Positions 8,845-18,007 of a stretch of 64,000 bases of DNA are shown here, in pieces (positions within the stretch are counted from its first letter, which is position 1; the number at the start of each line of letters is the position of its first letter). The position numbers and the translations under genes were made by a program. The notes beneath the pieces are model-generated. The model ran no database searches. It saw only the letters and a list, made by a program, of their open reading frames with translations, and had not been told where the DNA came from. This DNA comes from Chryseosolibacter indicum. GTDB lineage: Bacteria; Bacteroidota; Bacteroidia; Cytophagales; Cyclobacteriaceae. The stretch is taken from contig NZ_JAHESD010000007.1 in the NCBI RefSeq assembly GCF_018598585.1, positions 1 through 64,000 on the forward strand, written 5' to 3'.

Positions 8845-10557
8845 ATGAACGGAAAATACAGAAGCCAGAACTGGTTTGGTAAAACAGGAAAAGATGGGTT
8901 CATCTACAGGGCCTGGATGAAAAATCAGGGAATACCTACCCATGAATTTGATGGCCGACCGGTTATCGGCATTTGTAATACGTGGTCTGAACTAACCCCT
9001 TGCAATGCACATTTCCGTGAATTAGCAGAATCGGTGAAACACGGTGTTTATGAAGCCGGTGGGTTTCCTGTTGAATTTCCTGTAATGTCGCTGGGCGAAA
9101 CACTTATTAAACCTACCGCCATGCTCTATAGAAATCTTGCGAGCATGGATGTTGAAGAATCGATAAGGGCAAATCCTGTTGATGGAGTAGTATTGCTATG
9201 TGGTTGTGATAAAACAACGCCATCTCTTGTTATGGGCGCTTGTAGCGTAAACATCCCGACTATTGTTGTTTCAGGAGGACCAATGTTAACGGGCAAGTTT
9301 CAGGGTAAGGATATAGGCACAAGCGATGTATGGCGATTTAATGATGCGGTAAGATCCGGAGCTATGGACCAGGACCAGCTTGTAATGGCCGAAGCAAGTA
9401 TGTGTCGCAGCCGTGGCCATTGTGCTGTAATGGGAACAGCCTCTACTATGGCTTCTATGGTAGAATCTCTCGGCTTGTCACTCCCACACAATGCCGCTAT
9501 TCCGGCAGCTGACGCCCGAAGAAAAGTATTAGCTCATTTATCAGGAATACGGGCCGTAGAGCTTGTAAGGAACCAAGTTAACATCTCTGATATCCTAACA
9601 AAAGAAGCTTTTGAAAACGCCATTATAATAAATGCTGCTATTGGTGGATCCACGAATTTTATAATACATCTTTTAGCAATAGCCGGCAGAATCGGCGTAG
9701 ACCTTTCATTGGATGATTTCGACAGGCTTTCGAGAAACGTTCCTTTAATAGCCAACCTTCAGCCATCAGGAAAGTACTTTATGGAAGACCTCTACTACGC
9801 AGGAGGTATACCATCCGTTATGCGCGAGCTTGACAGCTTCCTTCATAAAGATTGTATCACTGTGAATGGAAAAACCATTGGAGAGAATTTCCAAAAAGAA
9901 GAATGTTATAACCGCCAGGTCATCGCTACTGTTAATCAACCTTTCAATGAACTATCAGGCGTTGCAGTCATTAAGGGTAATCTTTGTGAAAATGGTGCGG
10001 TAATTAAACCATCTGCTGCAAGTTCACATTTGCTTCAGCATACAGGAAAGGCGGTAGTATTTGAAGATATTGAAGATTATAAAGCGAGAATAGATGACCC
10101 AAATCTTGACGTTGACGAAAACAGTATCCTTGTTTTAAAGAACGTCGGTCCAAAAGGATACCCAGGTATGCCGGAAGTAGGCAATATGGGAATACCGACA
10201 AAACTGTTAGCTAAAGGCGTTACAGACATGGTTCGCATTTCAGATGGAAGAATGAGTGGCACCGGGTTTGGCACTGTAGTACTGCATGTTTCTCCTGAAG
10301 CTGCCCTTGGTGGTAACTTTGCTGTAGTACAAAACGGTGATCTTATCTCACTTGATGTTCCTGGGAGGTCAATTACCCTTCATGTTTCGGAAGAAGAATT
10401 AAAGGAAAGGAAGAAACGATGGAAGCCGCGAATAAAAAATTACGACCGCGGCTATGTTCATCTGTATCAAACACACGTAGAACAAGCACACCTTGGCGCA
10501 GACCTTGATTTTTTGAAGGGTAGTTCGGGAAGTGAAGTAACAAGAGACTCGCATTAA
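8845..10557 (+). CDS. IlvD/Edd-family sugar-acid dehydratase
   Basis: [2Fe-2S] dehydratase of the IlvD/Edd family, probably converting an aldonic acid (arabinonate- or xylonate-type) to the 2-keto-3-deoxy acid. Candidate cluster cysteines are C53 (TPCNAH), C121 (GCDKTTP) and C193 (GHCAVMGTAST); their spacing of 68 and 72 residues is close to that of characterised pentonate dehydratases. The C-terminal half carries DGRMSGTGFGTVVLHVSPEA. Length (570) fits the sugar-acid branch better than biosynthetic IlvD. An SDR gene follows after 10 bases, so the pair likely acts in a non-phosphorylative sugar-acid route. Substrate is inferred. Confidence 0.87.
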   Translation: MNGKYRSQNWFGKTGKDGFIYRAWMKNQGIPTHEFDGRPVIGICNTWSELTPCNAHFRELAESVKHGVYEAGGFPVEFPVMSLGETLIKPTAMLYRNLASMDVEESIRANPVDGVVLLCGCDKTTPSLVMGACSVNIPTIVVSGGPMLTGKFQGKDIGTSDVWRFNDAVRSGAMDQDQLVMAEASMCRSRGHCAVMGTASTMASMVESLGLSLPHNAAIPAADARRKVLAHLSGIRAVELVRNQVNISDILTKEAFENAIIINAAIGGSTNFIIHLLAIAGRIGVDLSLDDFDRLSRNVPLIANLQPSGKYFMEDLYYAGGIPSVMRELDSFLHKDCITVNGKTIGENFQKEECYNRQVIATVNQPFNELSGVAVIKGNLCENGAVIKPSAASSHLLQHTGKAVVFEDIEDYKARIDDPNLDVDENSILVLKNVGPKGYPGMPEVGNMGIPTKLLAKGVTDMVRISDGRMSGTGFGTVVLHVSPEAALGGNFAVVQNGDLISLDVPGRSITLHVSEEELKERKKRWKPRIKNYDRGYVHLYQTHVEQAHLGADLDFLKGSSGSEVTRDSH

Positions 10558-10567
10558 ATATGCAAAC

Positions 10568-11323
10568 ATGTTTAAGAATAAGGTTGCCATTGTAACAGGA
10601 GCTGGCCAGGGAATAGGACTTGAGATTTGCAGACAACTTGCAAGCCAGGGGACAAGCGTAATACTTAACGACGTTGAAGAGTCTCTGGCACTAGAAGGAG
10701 CGGATAAAATCAAAAAGGAAAAAGGCAATTGTATCCCGTTTCCGGGAGATGCTTCTGATGCCAATTTTATTCAGCATATGGTTGATAAAGCTGTAAGTGA
10801 ATTTGGAAAACTTGACATCGCCATAGCAAATGCAGGGATAACTTTATTTGGAGATTTTTTTGATTATAAGCCTGACGATTTTTACCAGGTTTTAAAAGTA
10901 AACCTTGGAGGTTCATTCTTTCTTGCACAGGCGGCAGCAAGACAAATGAAGTTACAGGGAAATGGGGGAAAGATACTTTTCACCTCCTCTGTTACCGGTC
11001 ACCAGGCACATAAAAACCTCGCAGCTTACAGCATGACAAAGGCAGGCGTTGAAATGTTAGCCAAAAATCTTGTCATAGAGCTCTCTTCGTATAAGATTTG
11101 TGTAAATGCAATCGCACCTGGGGCCACACTTACAGAACGAACCATGCTTGATCCTACATACAAAGACACATGGGATAATCTTACACCTACTGGAAGAACA
11201 TCTACCGTAACAGATATTGCACAAGTAGCCATGTTCCTTGTTTCACCGCAAAGCGATCAAATCACCGGCCAGACAATTGTAATCGATGGTGGATGGTCAA
11301 GCATAAGCCCATCGCCATTCTAG
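10568..11323 (+). CDS. Short-chain dehydrogenase/reductase (SDR), probable sugar or deoxy-sugar-acid dehydrogenase
   Basis: Classical SDR with a Rossmann fold. The NAD(P)-binding motif TGAGQGIG spans residues 10-17, NAG is at 88-90, and the catalytic Ser140/141, Tyr154 and Lys158 (YSMTK) are intact. The end GQTIVIDGGW is typical. At 251 residues it has usual length. It follows the sugar-acid dehydratase with a 10-base gap, and in known non-phosphorylative pathways an SDR oxidises either the starting sugar or the dehydrated acid. That pairing supports the role but does not fix the substrate. Convergent with the trehalose gene. Confidence 0.88.
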   Translation: MFKNKVAIVTGAGQGIGLEICRQLASQGTSVILNDVEESLALEGADKIKKEKGNCIPFPGDASDANFIQHMVDKAVSEFGKLDIAIANAGITLFGDFFDYKPDDFYQVLKVNLGGSFFLAQAAARQMKLQGNGGKILFTSSVTGHQAHKNLAAYSMTKAGVEMLAKNLVIELSSYKICVNAIAPGATLTERTMLDPTYKDTWDNLTPTGRTSTVTDIAQVAMFLVSPQSDQITGQTIVIDGGWSSISPSPF

Positions 11324-11331
11324 AACTACCG

Positions 11332-13566
11332 CTAAAGCGCTGAAACGTGTTCTGTCTCCTGACAGAGTGCTCTCAACAGTTTTATAACTTCAATCTGATT
11401 GGTTAAGTTATATTGCGCCAGTGTATGGCCAGAACCAATTTTAATTGTAATGGCTTTATCGGCCAATGCACGAAACATGTCTTCATCCGTCTTATCATCT
11501 CCTATGGCCATGATAAAATCATAATCTCCCTCATCAAGAAACTTCTTCGCTACCGAGCCTTTGTCTACACCAGAAACACGAACTTCGATGACCTTGTTGC
11601 CATCGATAATCTGCAATTGTGAGTTTCGTACCATATGATGAAGATTGTCCAAAAGCTCACGTGATCTTATGAAACCTAGTTCGGATTCTACATTTCTGTA
11701 ATGCCAGGCCAACGTATGGTTTTTCTCTTCAATAAAAGAGCCGGGACTTCGCTGCATGTATAGATCTAACGTAGGTTTAATAATTGGTTTCCACGATTGA
11801 TCGATTTCACGCTCATATTTCCATTCACTATTCCTAAGCCTTATAGCAGCCCCATGTTCAGCGACCAGGTTTATGTCAAGCTCGCGGAACCAACTATCAA
11901 GTGAAGCACGATCCCTGCCACTTATTATGGTTAAGGTCGTTCGCGCGTCAGAAGATAGTGTTTTTAATAATTGAATAAGTTCGCTATCAGGCACTGCCAT
12001 CTTCGGTAGCTTCGTGAATGGCACTAACGTTCCATCATAGTCCAGGAAAAGATGTCTTCTTTCAGCCCTTCCAAACTGCGCTGCTACCTCACGTACTAAT
12101 TTTGGTGTAATGTTTCGGGTCTGCTGCGCCTTCTGATGCTCTTTTGTCTCTTCAAGTTGTTTTAAAAAGTCATTTACCCAATGGATAACGTTATACTCCC
12201 TTAGTCGCTTGTGTAAAACTTCAATCTTCTGTTGTTGCTCACTGGCATCCATTATTAAGGCGGTGTGTATGGCATGAGAAACTTCTTCTCTGTCCATCGG
12301 GTTTACTTGCAATGCCTCTCCCATTTCATTTGCCGCACCTGCAAGTTCACTCAGTATCAAAACACCTTGTGTTGTTTGGCTGGCTACGTATTCTTTAGCC
12401 ACCAGGTTCATACCATCGCGCAAAGGAGTAATCAAACCCACATCAGCTACCTGGTATAAAGCACTTAATTCATCAAAACTTAAATGATTATATCGGTAGA
12501 TAATGGGCTGCCATTTTAAGGTAGAATACTTTCCATTAACACGTCCGATATGTTCTTCTATCAACTTTTTACGTTCATTGTATTTGGATATAATCTGTCG
12601 TGAAGGAACAACAACCAGAACAAATACAACACGTTCTCTCCATTCCGGATGCAGCTCCAGGAATCTTTCAAAGCCCGACAAACGATGGGTAATACCCTTT
12701 GTATAGTCAAGGCGGTCAACGGAGAAAATTATTTTCTTGTCTTCAAAATTACTTCGTATTGAATTACGCAGCGTTGTTACTTCAGTCGACCGTGTGGCAT
12801 TATGGAACTTATCAAAGTCAATACCCAGCGGAAACAAGTCGGCCTTAACAATTCTATCTTTAAGAAATACAGTACGGAACTGGTAATCATAACCAGTAAC
12901 CATTTGAACAGACTTGAGAAAATGCTGAACATATTCGTGGGTATGAAAGCCAATGAGATCAGCCCCAAGCAAGCCGTTGATTATTTTCTCTTTCCACGGC
13001 CTGTGAAGCATACGGAAAACTTCAAATGAGGGGAAAGGAATGTGAAGAAAATAACCGATGGTAGCATCAGGACGTTGTTCTCTGATCATCCCGGGCAACA
13101 ACATTAACTGGTAATCATGTATCCATAATGTATCACCAGGTTGCAGAATGGTTAATAATTTGTCTGCAAAATGTCTGTTTACCTCTTCATAACTTTTGAA
13201 AGTCTCTTCATCAAATTCTACAAAGGAGGGAAAATAATGAAACAGTGGCCATAGGGTTGCGTTGCAGAACCCATTATAGAACTTATTATAAGTTTTTTTC
13301 TCAATAAAAAGAGGCTCAACTGAAAATGACGATGTTTGTTCCTGCGCTATATACTTCTTCCACCGCTTTTCAGGAAAATCAGCAGAACCAATCCACCATT
13401 TTGAGTTAAACGTTCCTTGTGGTCCTGAAGTCTCAAAATAGCTTTTCAACGCACTTACCAATCCCCCATCGCTTTCTTTGAGTGTTACAGAATTGTTCTT
13501 CTCAAGTAGTTGAAATGGCAACCTGTTAGAAACCACAATCAACCTTTTTTGCATTACATCTTCCAT
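11332..13566 (-). CDS. Bifunctional trehalose-6-phosphate synthase / trehalose-6-phosphate phosphatase
   Basis: Makes trehalose in two steps: UDP-glucose plus glucose-6-phosphate to trehalose-6-phosphate, then dephosphorylation. The N-terminal GT20 synthase (about 1-480) shows LIVVSNRLPF, LWIHDYQLMLLPGM, DRLDYTKGI and RDGMNLVAKEYVASQ. The C-terminal HAD phosphatase (about 500-740) has the nucleophile motif FLDYDGTL, TIISGRD, and AIGDDKTDEDMF. The fusion is common in Bacteroidota and eukaryotes, whereas otsA and otsB are separate in E. coli. The product is a stress protectant and osmolyte. A start four codons downstream (MQKRLIVV) is equally good. Convergent with the SDR gene, eight bases between stops. 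Confidence 0.93.
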   Translation of the reverse strand: MEDVMQKRLIVVSNRLPFQLLEKNNSVTLKESDGGLVSALKSYFETSGPQGTFNSKWWIGSADFPEKRWKKYIAQEQTSSFSVEPLFIEKKTYNKFYNGFCNATLWPLFHYFPSFVEFDEETFKSYEEVNRHFADKLLTILQPGDTLWIHDYQLMLLPGMIREQRPDATIGYFLHIPFPSFEVFRMLHRPWKEKIINGLLGADLIGFHTHEYVQHFLKSVQMVTGYDYQFRTVFLKDRIVKADLFPLGIDFDKFHNATRSTEVTTLRNSIRSNFEDKKIIFSVDRLDYTKGITHRLSGFERFLELHPEWRERVVFVLVVVPSRQIISKYNERKKLIEEHIGRVNGKYSTLKWQPIIYRYNHLSFDELSALYQVADVGLITPLRDGMNLVAKEYVASQTTQGVLILSELAGAANEMGEALQVNPMDREEVSHAIHTALIMDASEQQQKIEVLHKRLREYNVIHWVNDFLKQLEETKEHQKAQQTRNITPKLVREVAAQFGRAERRHLFLDYDGTLVPFTKLPKMAVPDSELIQLLKTLSSDARTTLTIISGRDRASLDSWFRELDINLVAEHGAAIRLRNSEWKYEREIDQSWKPIIKPTLDLYMQRSPGSFIEEKNHTLAWHYRNVESELGFIRSRELLDNLHHMVRNSQLQIIDGNKVIEVRVSGVDKGSVAKKFLDEGDYDFIMAIGDDKTDEDMFRALADKAITIKIGSGHTLAQYNLTNQIEVIKLLRALCQETEHVSAL

Positions 13567-13929
13567 CCCTGTTCATGTTTTAGTTTAACATGCTTGGGTG
13601 AGTATCACCGCAAATCATAAGCCCGCAAGCTACTATTTTAATAGCCACCAGCATTATATTACCAAAAAAATCATTCCTCAACGCGTGCGAACGGTATTTA
13701 CAGCCAACTCCCTCATTTTTTTTACAAAAGTAAAATACATCTGGCGAGTATACTTTTCATTACCTGGCTCAACCTTGTTTACAACATTAATGTTACAATC
13801 GTTACTACTTTTCTCCTTACACGTAGTTCCTCCGTTGATAATTTATATCTACTGAAATAATAGCACTTTACAATTAAGTTAATTCGTCTTTTCAAAACGT
13901 TGGTAGAAGGGTTGATTTTTTAGAGTTGA
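13567..13929. promoter_or_regulatory. Divergent intergenic region between trehalose gene and Nudix regulator
   Basis: No convincing gene is seen. It contains the dyad CATGTT-N7-AACATG at 13574-13592, right upstream of the trehalose gene start, and the perfect 12-base palindrome AACATTAATGTT at 13783-13794, about 135 bases before the regulator gene. Either could be an operator of the adjacent regulator. Confidence 0.4.
13783..13794. promoter_or_regulatory. Perfect 12-base palindrome AACATTAATGTT
   Basis: It is self-complementary over all 12 bases and flanked by ACA on both sides in near-repeat form (TTTACAACATTAATGTTACAAT in two overlapping pieces). Candidate operator for the divergent Nudix-winged-helix regulator; no experimental or comparative support is available here. 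Confidence 0.35.
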
Positions 13930-14712
13930 ATGAGAATTATTACTTTAGCGGATATGGTCAAAAAACGCCCTGTCCTTAAAGAATCGGAATTCTTCAGTAA
14001 AGGCCAACTTTACTTTTTACCGCACATCTCCATAGATTGTGTTATTTTTGGATTTCATAATAATGAATTGAAGGTGCTTCTGTTACAGTGGAAGGAAACG
14101 TTGAAGTGGTGTTTACCAGGAGGCTTTATTTACCGAGATGAGCATGTTAATGATGCAGCGATCAGAATTTTAAAATCAAGAACAGGATTAGAAGATGTTT
14201 ACCTCCAGCAATTTTACACCTTTGGCGATCCTCAACGCGACAGGGGTAACCATGGTGTAAAACAAAAAAAGAATAGCTGGATAAATGATAGGTTTATCAC
14301 CATTGGGTACTGGGCCATTGTAGAGTACTCGCAAGTAAAACCTACTGCAGATGAATTTAGTAAAACCTGCGAATGGTGGGATATTGATAAGGTTCCTAAA
14401 TTAATTCTTGATCACAATGACATTCTTAAGGAAGCATTGGAGTCGTTAAGAAAAAATGTCAATGAATATCCCGTAGGAAAAAATCTGCTACCCCCCAAAT
14501 TCACAATGCCTGATCTTCAAAGGCTTTATGAAACACTTCTTGGTAAGAAGCTGGACAGACGAAACTTCCAGAAGAAAATGCTTAGTCTTGACATCTTACA
14601 GCGCTTAAAAGAACGTAAAAGTGGTGTGGCCCATAAAGCTCCCTATCTTTATAAATTCGACGAAAAGAAATATCAACGTGCCTTAAAACAAGGATTAAAG
14701 TTTGGTCTTTAA
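13930..14712 (+). CDS. Nudix-winged-helix transcriptional regulator (NrtR/AraR-like)
   Basis: Predicted DNA-binding repressor with an N-terminal Nudix domain used as a ligand sensor (about 35-175) and a C-terminal winged helix (about 185-255, LQRLYETLLGKKLDRRNFQKK). The Nudix box begins normally at GFIYRDE, but the REUxEExGU part reads RILKSRTGL: the catalytic glutamates are replaced, so hydrolysis is not expected. That is the known pattern for NrtR-type NAD regulators and for AraR-type pentose regulators of Bacteroidota. The neighbouring sugar-acid and trehalose genes favour a sugar-related ligand (inference). Alternative start at the internal ATG nine codons in. Confidence 0.85.
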   Translation: MRIITLADMVKKRPVLKESEFFSKGQLYFLPHISIDCVIFGFHNNELKVLLLQWKETLKWCLPGGFIYRDEHVNDAAIRILKSRTGLEDVYLQQFYTFGDPQRDRGNHGVKQKKNSWINDRFITIGYWAIVEYSQVKPTADEFSKTCEWWDIDKVPKLILDHNDILKEALESLRKNVNEYPVGKNLLPPKFTMPDLQRLYETLLGKKLDRRNFQKKMLSLDILQRLKERKSGVAHKAPYLYKFDEKKYQRALKQGLKFGL

Positions 14713-14749
14713 AAAAACGTCTTCCGTCCAATAAAGAACAGAAGACGTT
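14711..14749 (-). terminator. Terminator for the TonB-receptor gene
   Basis: Perfect nine-pair stem AACGTCTTC (14716-14724) with GAAGACGTT (14741-14749). Read on the minus strand, the stem is followed by seven T, overlapping the stop codon of the regulator gene. It terminates the minus-strand gene. Confidence 0.8.
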
Positions 14750-14771
14750 AGACCGAATTTTATAACCTTGT

Positions 14772-17711
14772 CTACTGAGTACGTTTACCTGTCAGATTAA
14801 AGCTTCTGAATTGAGCTATATCCATGGTACCTTGTATATCATCTTTGCTGATGGTATACGATACGGTCACGGTGCTCGTATTACCACCAAAGTTTACGGG
14901 GTAAGAGAAGCTAACCTGATTACCATTTACTGTTACATTGGTAAGAACAGTTTCCTGAGGCATTCTGTTGGTTTTAATGGTACCTGTATAGGTGTCATTC
15001 TCCTTCTTGAGAACTATTGTACCAGAGCCGCCCTGCGGAGAATCTATTGTAAAATCCCAGGTGCCAGTTGGCTCATATTTAACCGAATCCTGTTGTTGTG
15101 CCGCATCAGCAGGCTGTGTCTGAGGACGCTGAGCAGGCTGTTGATTTCTTGCTCCTCCAAATGAAGGGGCCTGACCTTGACCACGAGGTTGCTGACCTCC
15201 ACCTGTACCACCTTCACCGCCCATCTGCATATTGTCTCCACCACCATCTTTTAAGTCGTCGTTATTGATAGATCTCTTTCTTCTGCGTGAAGAATTATCT
15301 AACCCCATTTTACCGATGCGATAGCTAAAGTTAACCCTGAAGCTTAAGTTATTTAAAGTGTTAACACTTCGCTGGTCAATAAGCAGTGATTTGGTTTCAC
15401 TGTTAATCTTCATAGATGGGGTTAAGAAGTTTTCAGCTGCAAGGCCTATACTTCCACGCTTTTCATTAAACTCTTTGCGGAAACCTACGCTATACATTCT
15501 AAAGCTTCCTTGCGTTCCCTGCAATTGGACTTGTCTGCCTCGGCCAAATCCAAAGAACTGAATAGCCCATCCCTTATCGAGATTATAGCTACCAAATAAA
15601 CGACCACTAACAACCCATCCTTCGTTCTTTGCCTTATACTCAGGCAGAGGACTGTTATTATCTAAAACGGTATAGAATACATCACCACCTCCATTCAAGG
15701 TCAGTTTTCCAAGCATAATATTGGCGAAGACGCTACCGCCATAGGCATTTTCAAGCCCTATATTTTGATAGGTTGTTCTGATGGTGTCTTGATCTTCAGC
15801 AACTTTATTAATTACATCTCTTATGCTTTGAATTGCGTCATTTGTATTTCTCACAAAACCTGTAAAGCTTAGTGACACACCTTTCACAAAAGTGCTATAT
15901 CCAATTTCATAATTGTTTGTGTATTCAGGTTGCAGGGTTGGATTACCTACTGTTACATTAAGATTGTTTTGAAACTGGGCGTTAGGATTTAAGAAGCGAA
16001 TAGATGGCCTTTGAATTCTTCTGTTATATGAAGCCTTAATAGTGTTACCGTTCTTTAGCTTTTTAGAAGCGTTTACACTTGGTACAAATACCCCATAGCT
16101 AGGTATTTTAATGTTATCCTCTGTTCTGGTATAAGCATCAATCGTAGTGTACTCATAACGAGAACCTGCTTTGAAGCTATAACCTTGCTTAGTTGTAATG
16201 GTATACGAGAGATAACCCGCCATTACATTCTGATCATAATTCAAATTGTTATTGAGACTTACTCCCATACCCGTGCGAGGCACGTATATTCCATCCTGAT
16301 TCTCGAAGGATGAGAAATCGCTGTATACCTTTCTCATAATATCCTTACCACCCAACTCCAGCATCTGATTCGTACCAATAGGCATTTGATAATCTACCTG
16401 AAGCGTAGCTTCCTGATTATAACTATCATTTACGTTTTTAAAGTCAAGCGTGGGAACAGTACTTTCAAAAACATCATTAATAAAATCACTGGTCTGGTTA
16501 TTCCTGCTAAACTGGCCCTGGAAGCTTAACTCATGCTGCGGCTTTTCGTATAAATGTGTAAACGTAAGACTGGCATCAACTGTATTGGAGTTATCAAGAT
16601 TTTGAACACCACTTAAGCTGTATCTTTGCAACACATCATCAATATCATAAGTACCTGTAAACAGATCAAATTGTTTCCTCTTATTGTTCCTAACGCCAAA
16701 ACGAACAGATGACGTTATGAAATTCTTTTCGTTAATATCGTAATCCCATCCAAAAGTATAGTTACCGAATAAGCCACGATTACGAGTGTCAGCGCTTTGT
16801 ATACTATTTGATACCTCTGTTCGCACTCCATCAATCATTTGGTAGGTAGTTTGTTCATTTTCAAATTCGCCGGTTACATTATAGTTGGCTCTTCCCCATC
16901 CACCAAGCGAAAAGCCCATCTTCTTTCTTCTGTAGTTACCGTTTAACCCCAGGTTCGATCCTCTGAGACCAACACCTGCATCCAGATTCAATGTAAGGCC
17001 TTCGAGATTATTCTTTTTCGTTACGATGTTTATAATACCTGCCGAGCCTTCTGCATCGTATTTAGCCGAAGGCGAAGTGATTACTTCTACCGTTTTAATC
17101 TGATCGGCAGGAATTTGTTTAAGTGCATCAGCAATACTGCTTGCTACAATGGTTGATGGTTTATTGTTGATCAAAACCTGGATGTTCTGATTGCCTCGTA
17201 ACGAAACATTCCCATCCATATCAACAGAAAGCATAGGAACACGCTTAAGTACATCAGTTGCATCGCCACCTTTTGCGGTAGCATCATTCTCGGCATTGTA
17301 AATAGTTCTGTCTACTTTCTCTTCTATAAGAGCCTTTTGTCCTTCAACAGTCACCTCCTTTAATACACGGGGTGTAGGGCTAATGATGATTGTACCAAGA
17401 TTAATGTCTTTACGATCATCAACTGTTACGTTTACGGTACGTGTATCAAAACCAATAAAAGAAATAAGAAGATTATAATTACCTTCAGCAACCTTACGAA
17501 GCGTAAATCCTCCCTTTTCGTCACACACCGCACCGTCAATAGGTGTGTTGTTATCCGCTTTTGTTAAAGCAACATTGGCAAATTCAACAGGCTTTTGCGT
17601 TACGGAATCAACAACTGTTCCTTTTATCTCTGCATTTCCTTTCTGCGCGAGCGCTGGTAACGAACAGCATAATGACAGGACAACTAAACTTAAGTAGTAA
17701 ATATTTTTCAT
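14772..17711 (-). CDS. TonB-dependent outer-membrane receptor with C-terminal calycin-like extension
   Basis: Outer-membrane receptor of the type with N-terminal carboxypeptidase-regulatory-like domain, plug and barrel. Signal peptide is about 1-22 (SLPALAQ). The regulatory domain spans about 27-115 (ISFIGFDTRTVNV), then plug (VLKRVPMLSVDMDGNVSLRG, AEGSAGIINIVTKK) and barrel to about residue 806. The protein then continues with a Gly/Gln/Pro-rich linker (807-882) and a compact all-beta domain (883-979: GTWDFTID, TYTGTIKTNRM, VNGNQVSFSYPV, FRSFNLTGKR), resembling lipocalin-like modules found at the ends of hydrolases. A domain after the barrel is unusual. Divergent from a LytS/LytT-type pair. 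Ligand unknown. Confidence 0.88.
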   Translation of the reverse strand: MKNIYYLSLVVLSLCCSLPALAQKGNAEIKGTVVDSVTQKPVEFANVALTKADNNTPIDGAVCDEKGGFTLRKVAEGNYNLLISFIGFDTRTVNVTVDDRKDINLGTIIISPTPRVLKEVTVEGQKALIEEKVDRTIYNAENDATAKGGDATDVLKRVPMLSVDMDGNVSLRGNQNIQVLINNKPSTIVASSIADALKQIPADQIKTVEVITSPSAKYDAEGSAGIINIVTKKNNLEGLTLNLDAGVGLRGSNLGLNGNYRRKKMGFSLGGWGRANYNVTGEFENEQTTYQMIDGVRTEVSNSIQSADTRNRGLFGNYTFGWDYDINEKNFITSSVRFGVRNNKRKQFDLFTGTYDIDDVLQRYSLSGVQNLDNSNTVDASLTFTHLYEKPQHELSFQGQFSRNNQTSDFINDVFESTVPTLDFKNVNDSYNQEATLQVDYQMPIGTNQMLELGGKDIMRKVYSDFSSFENQDGIYVPRTGMGVSLNNNLNYDQNVMAGYLSYTITTKQGYSFKAGSRYEYTTIDAYTRTEDNIKIPSYGVFVPSVNASKKLKNGNTIKASYNRRIQRPSIRFLNPNAQFQNNLNVTVGNPTLQPEYTNNYEIGYSTFVKGVSLSFTGFVRNTNDAIQSIRDVINKVAEDQDTIRTTYQNIGLENAYGGSVFANIMLGKLTLNGGGDVFYTVLDNNSPLPEYKAKNEGWVVSGRLFGSYNLDKGWAIQFFGFGRGRQVQLQGTQGSFRMYSVGFRKEFNEKRGSIGLAAENFLTPSMKINSETKSLLIDQRSVNTLNNLSFRVNFSYRIGKMGLDNSSRRRKRSINNDDLKDGGGDNMQMGGEGGTGGGQQPRGQGQAPSFGGARNQQPAQRPQTQPADAAQQQDSVKYEPTGTWDFTIDSPQGGSGTIVLKKENDTYTGTIKTNRMPQETVLTNVTVNGNQVSFSYPVNFGGNTSTVTVSYTISKDDIQGTMDIAQFRSFNLTGKRTQ

Positions 17712-18007
17712 GAATCTGTTTGAGAATTAAAGCCTGATTAAATCAATGGGGTACTATAACGGATTAAACTAACGGCAAAAAAATATGTTTTGTTTCTGAT
17801 CCCAATAGGGTATTAGACTATTCCTTCAATTATATCGACACATCCGTAAAACTTAATGAATCTGAAAGGTATATCGGATTTTCGGTCTCTGTCGATCAAT
17901 TTTTTTTAACGGTCGAAAATTATCAATGAAATACATGTAAATGCCCACATGCCTCTACTTTTAATGTACTTTTAATTCCCTTTTTATTTTTGCCTTTATC
18001 CAATCCC
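17712..18007. promoter_or_regulatory. Divergent intergenic region, TonB receptor / sensor kinase
   Basis: No gene seen. The right end carries a candidate promoter for the two-component genes: TTTA (17960-17963), 21 bases, TATTTTTG (17985-17992). I found no clear match to the consensus in the leftward direction. Confidence 0.4.

Noticed and set aside
13598-13855. An 85-codon open frame in the trehalose/Nudix gap
   Set aside because: Composition is that of translated A/T-rich noncoding DNA, it has no recognisable motif, and it covers the dyads expected in a regulatory region.
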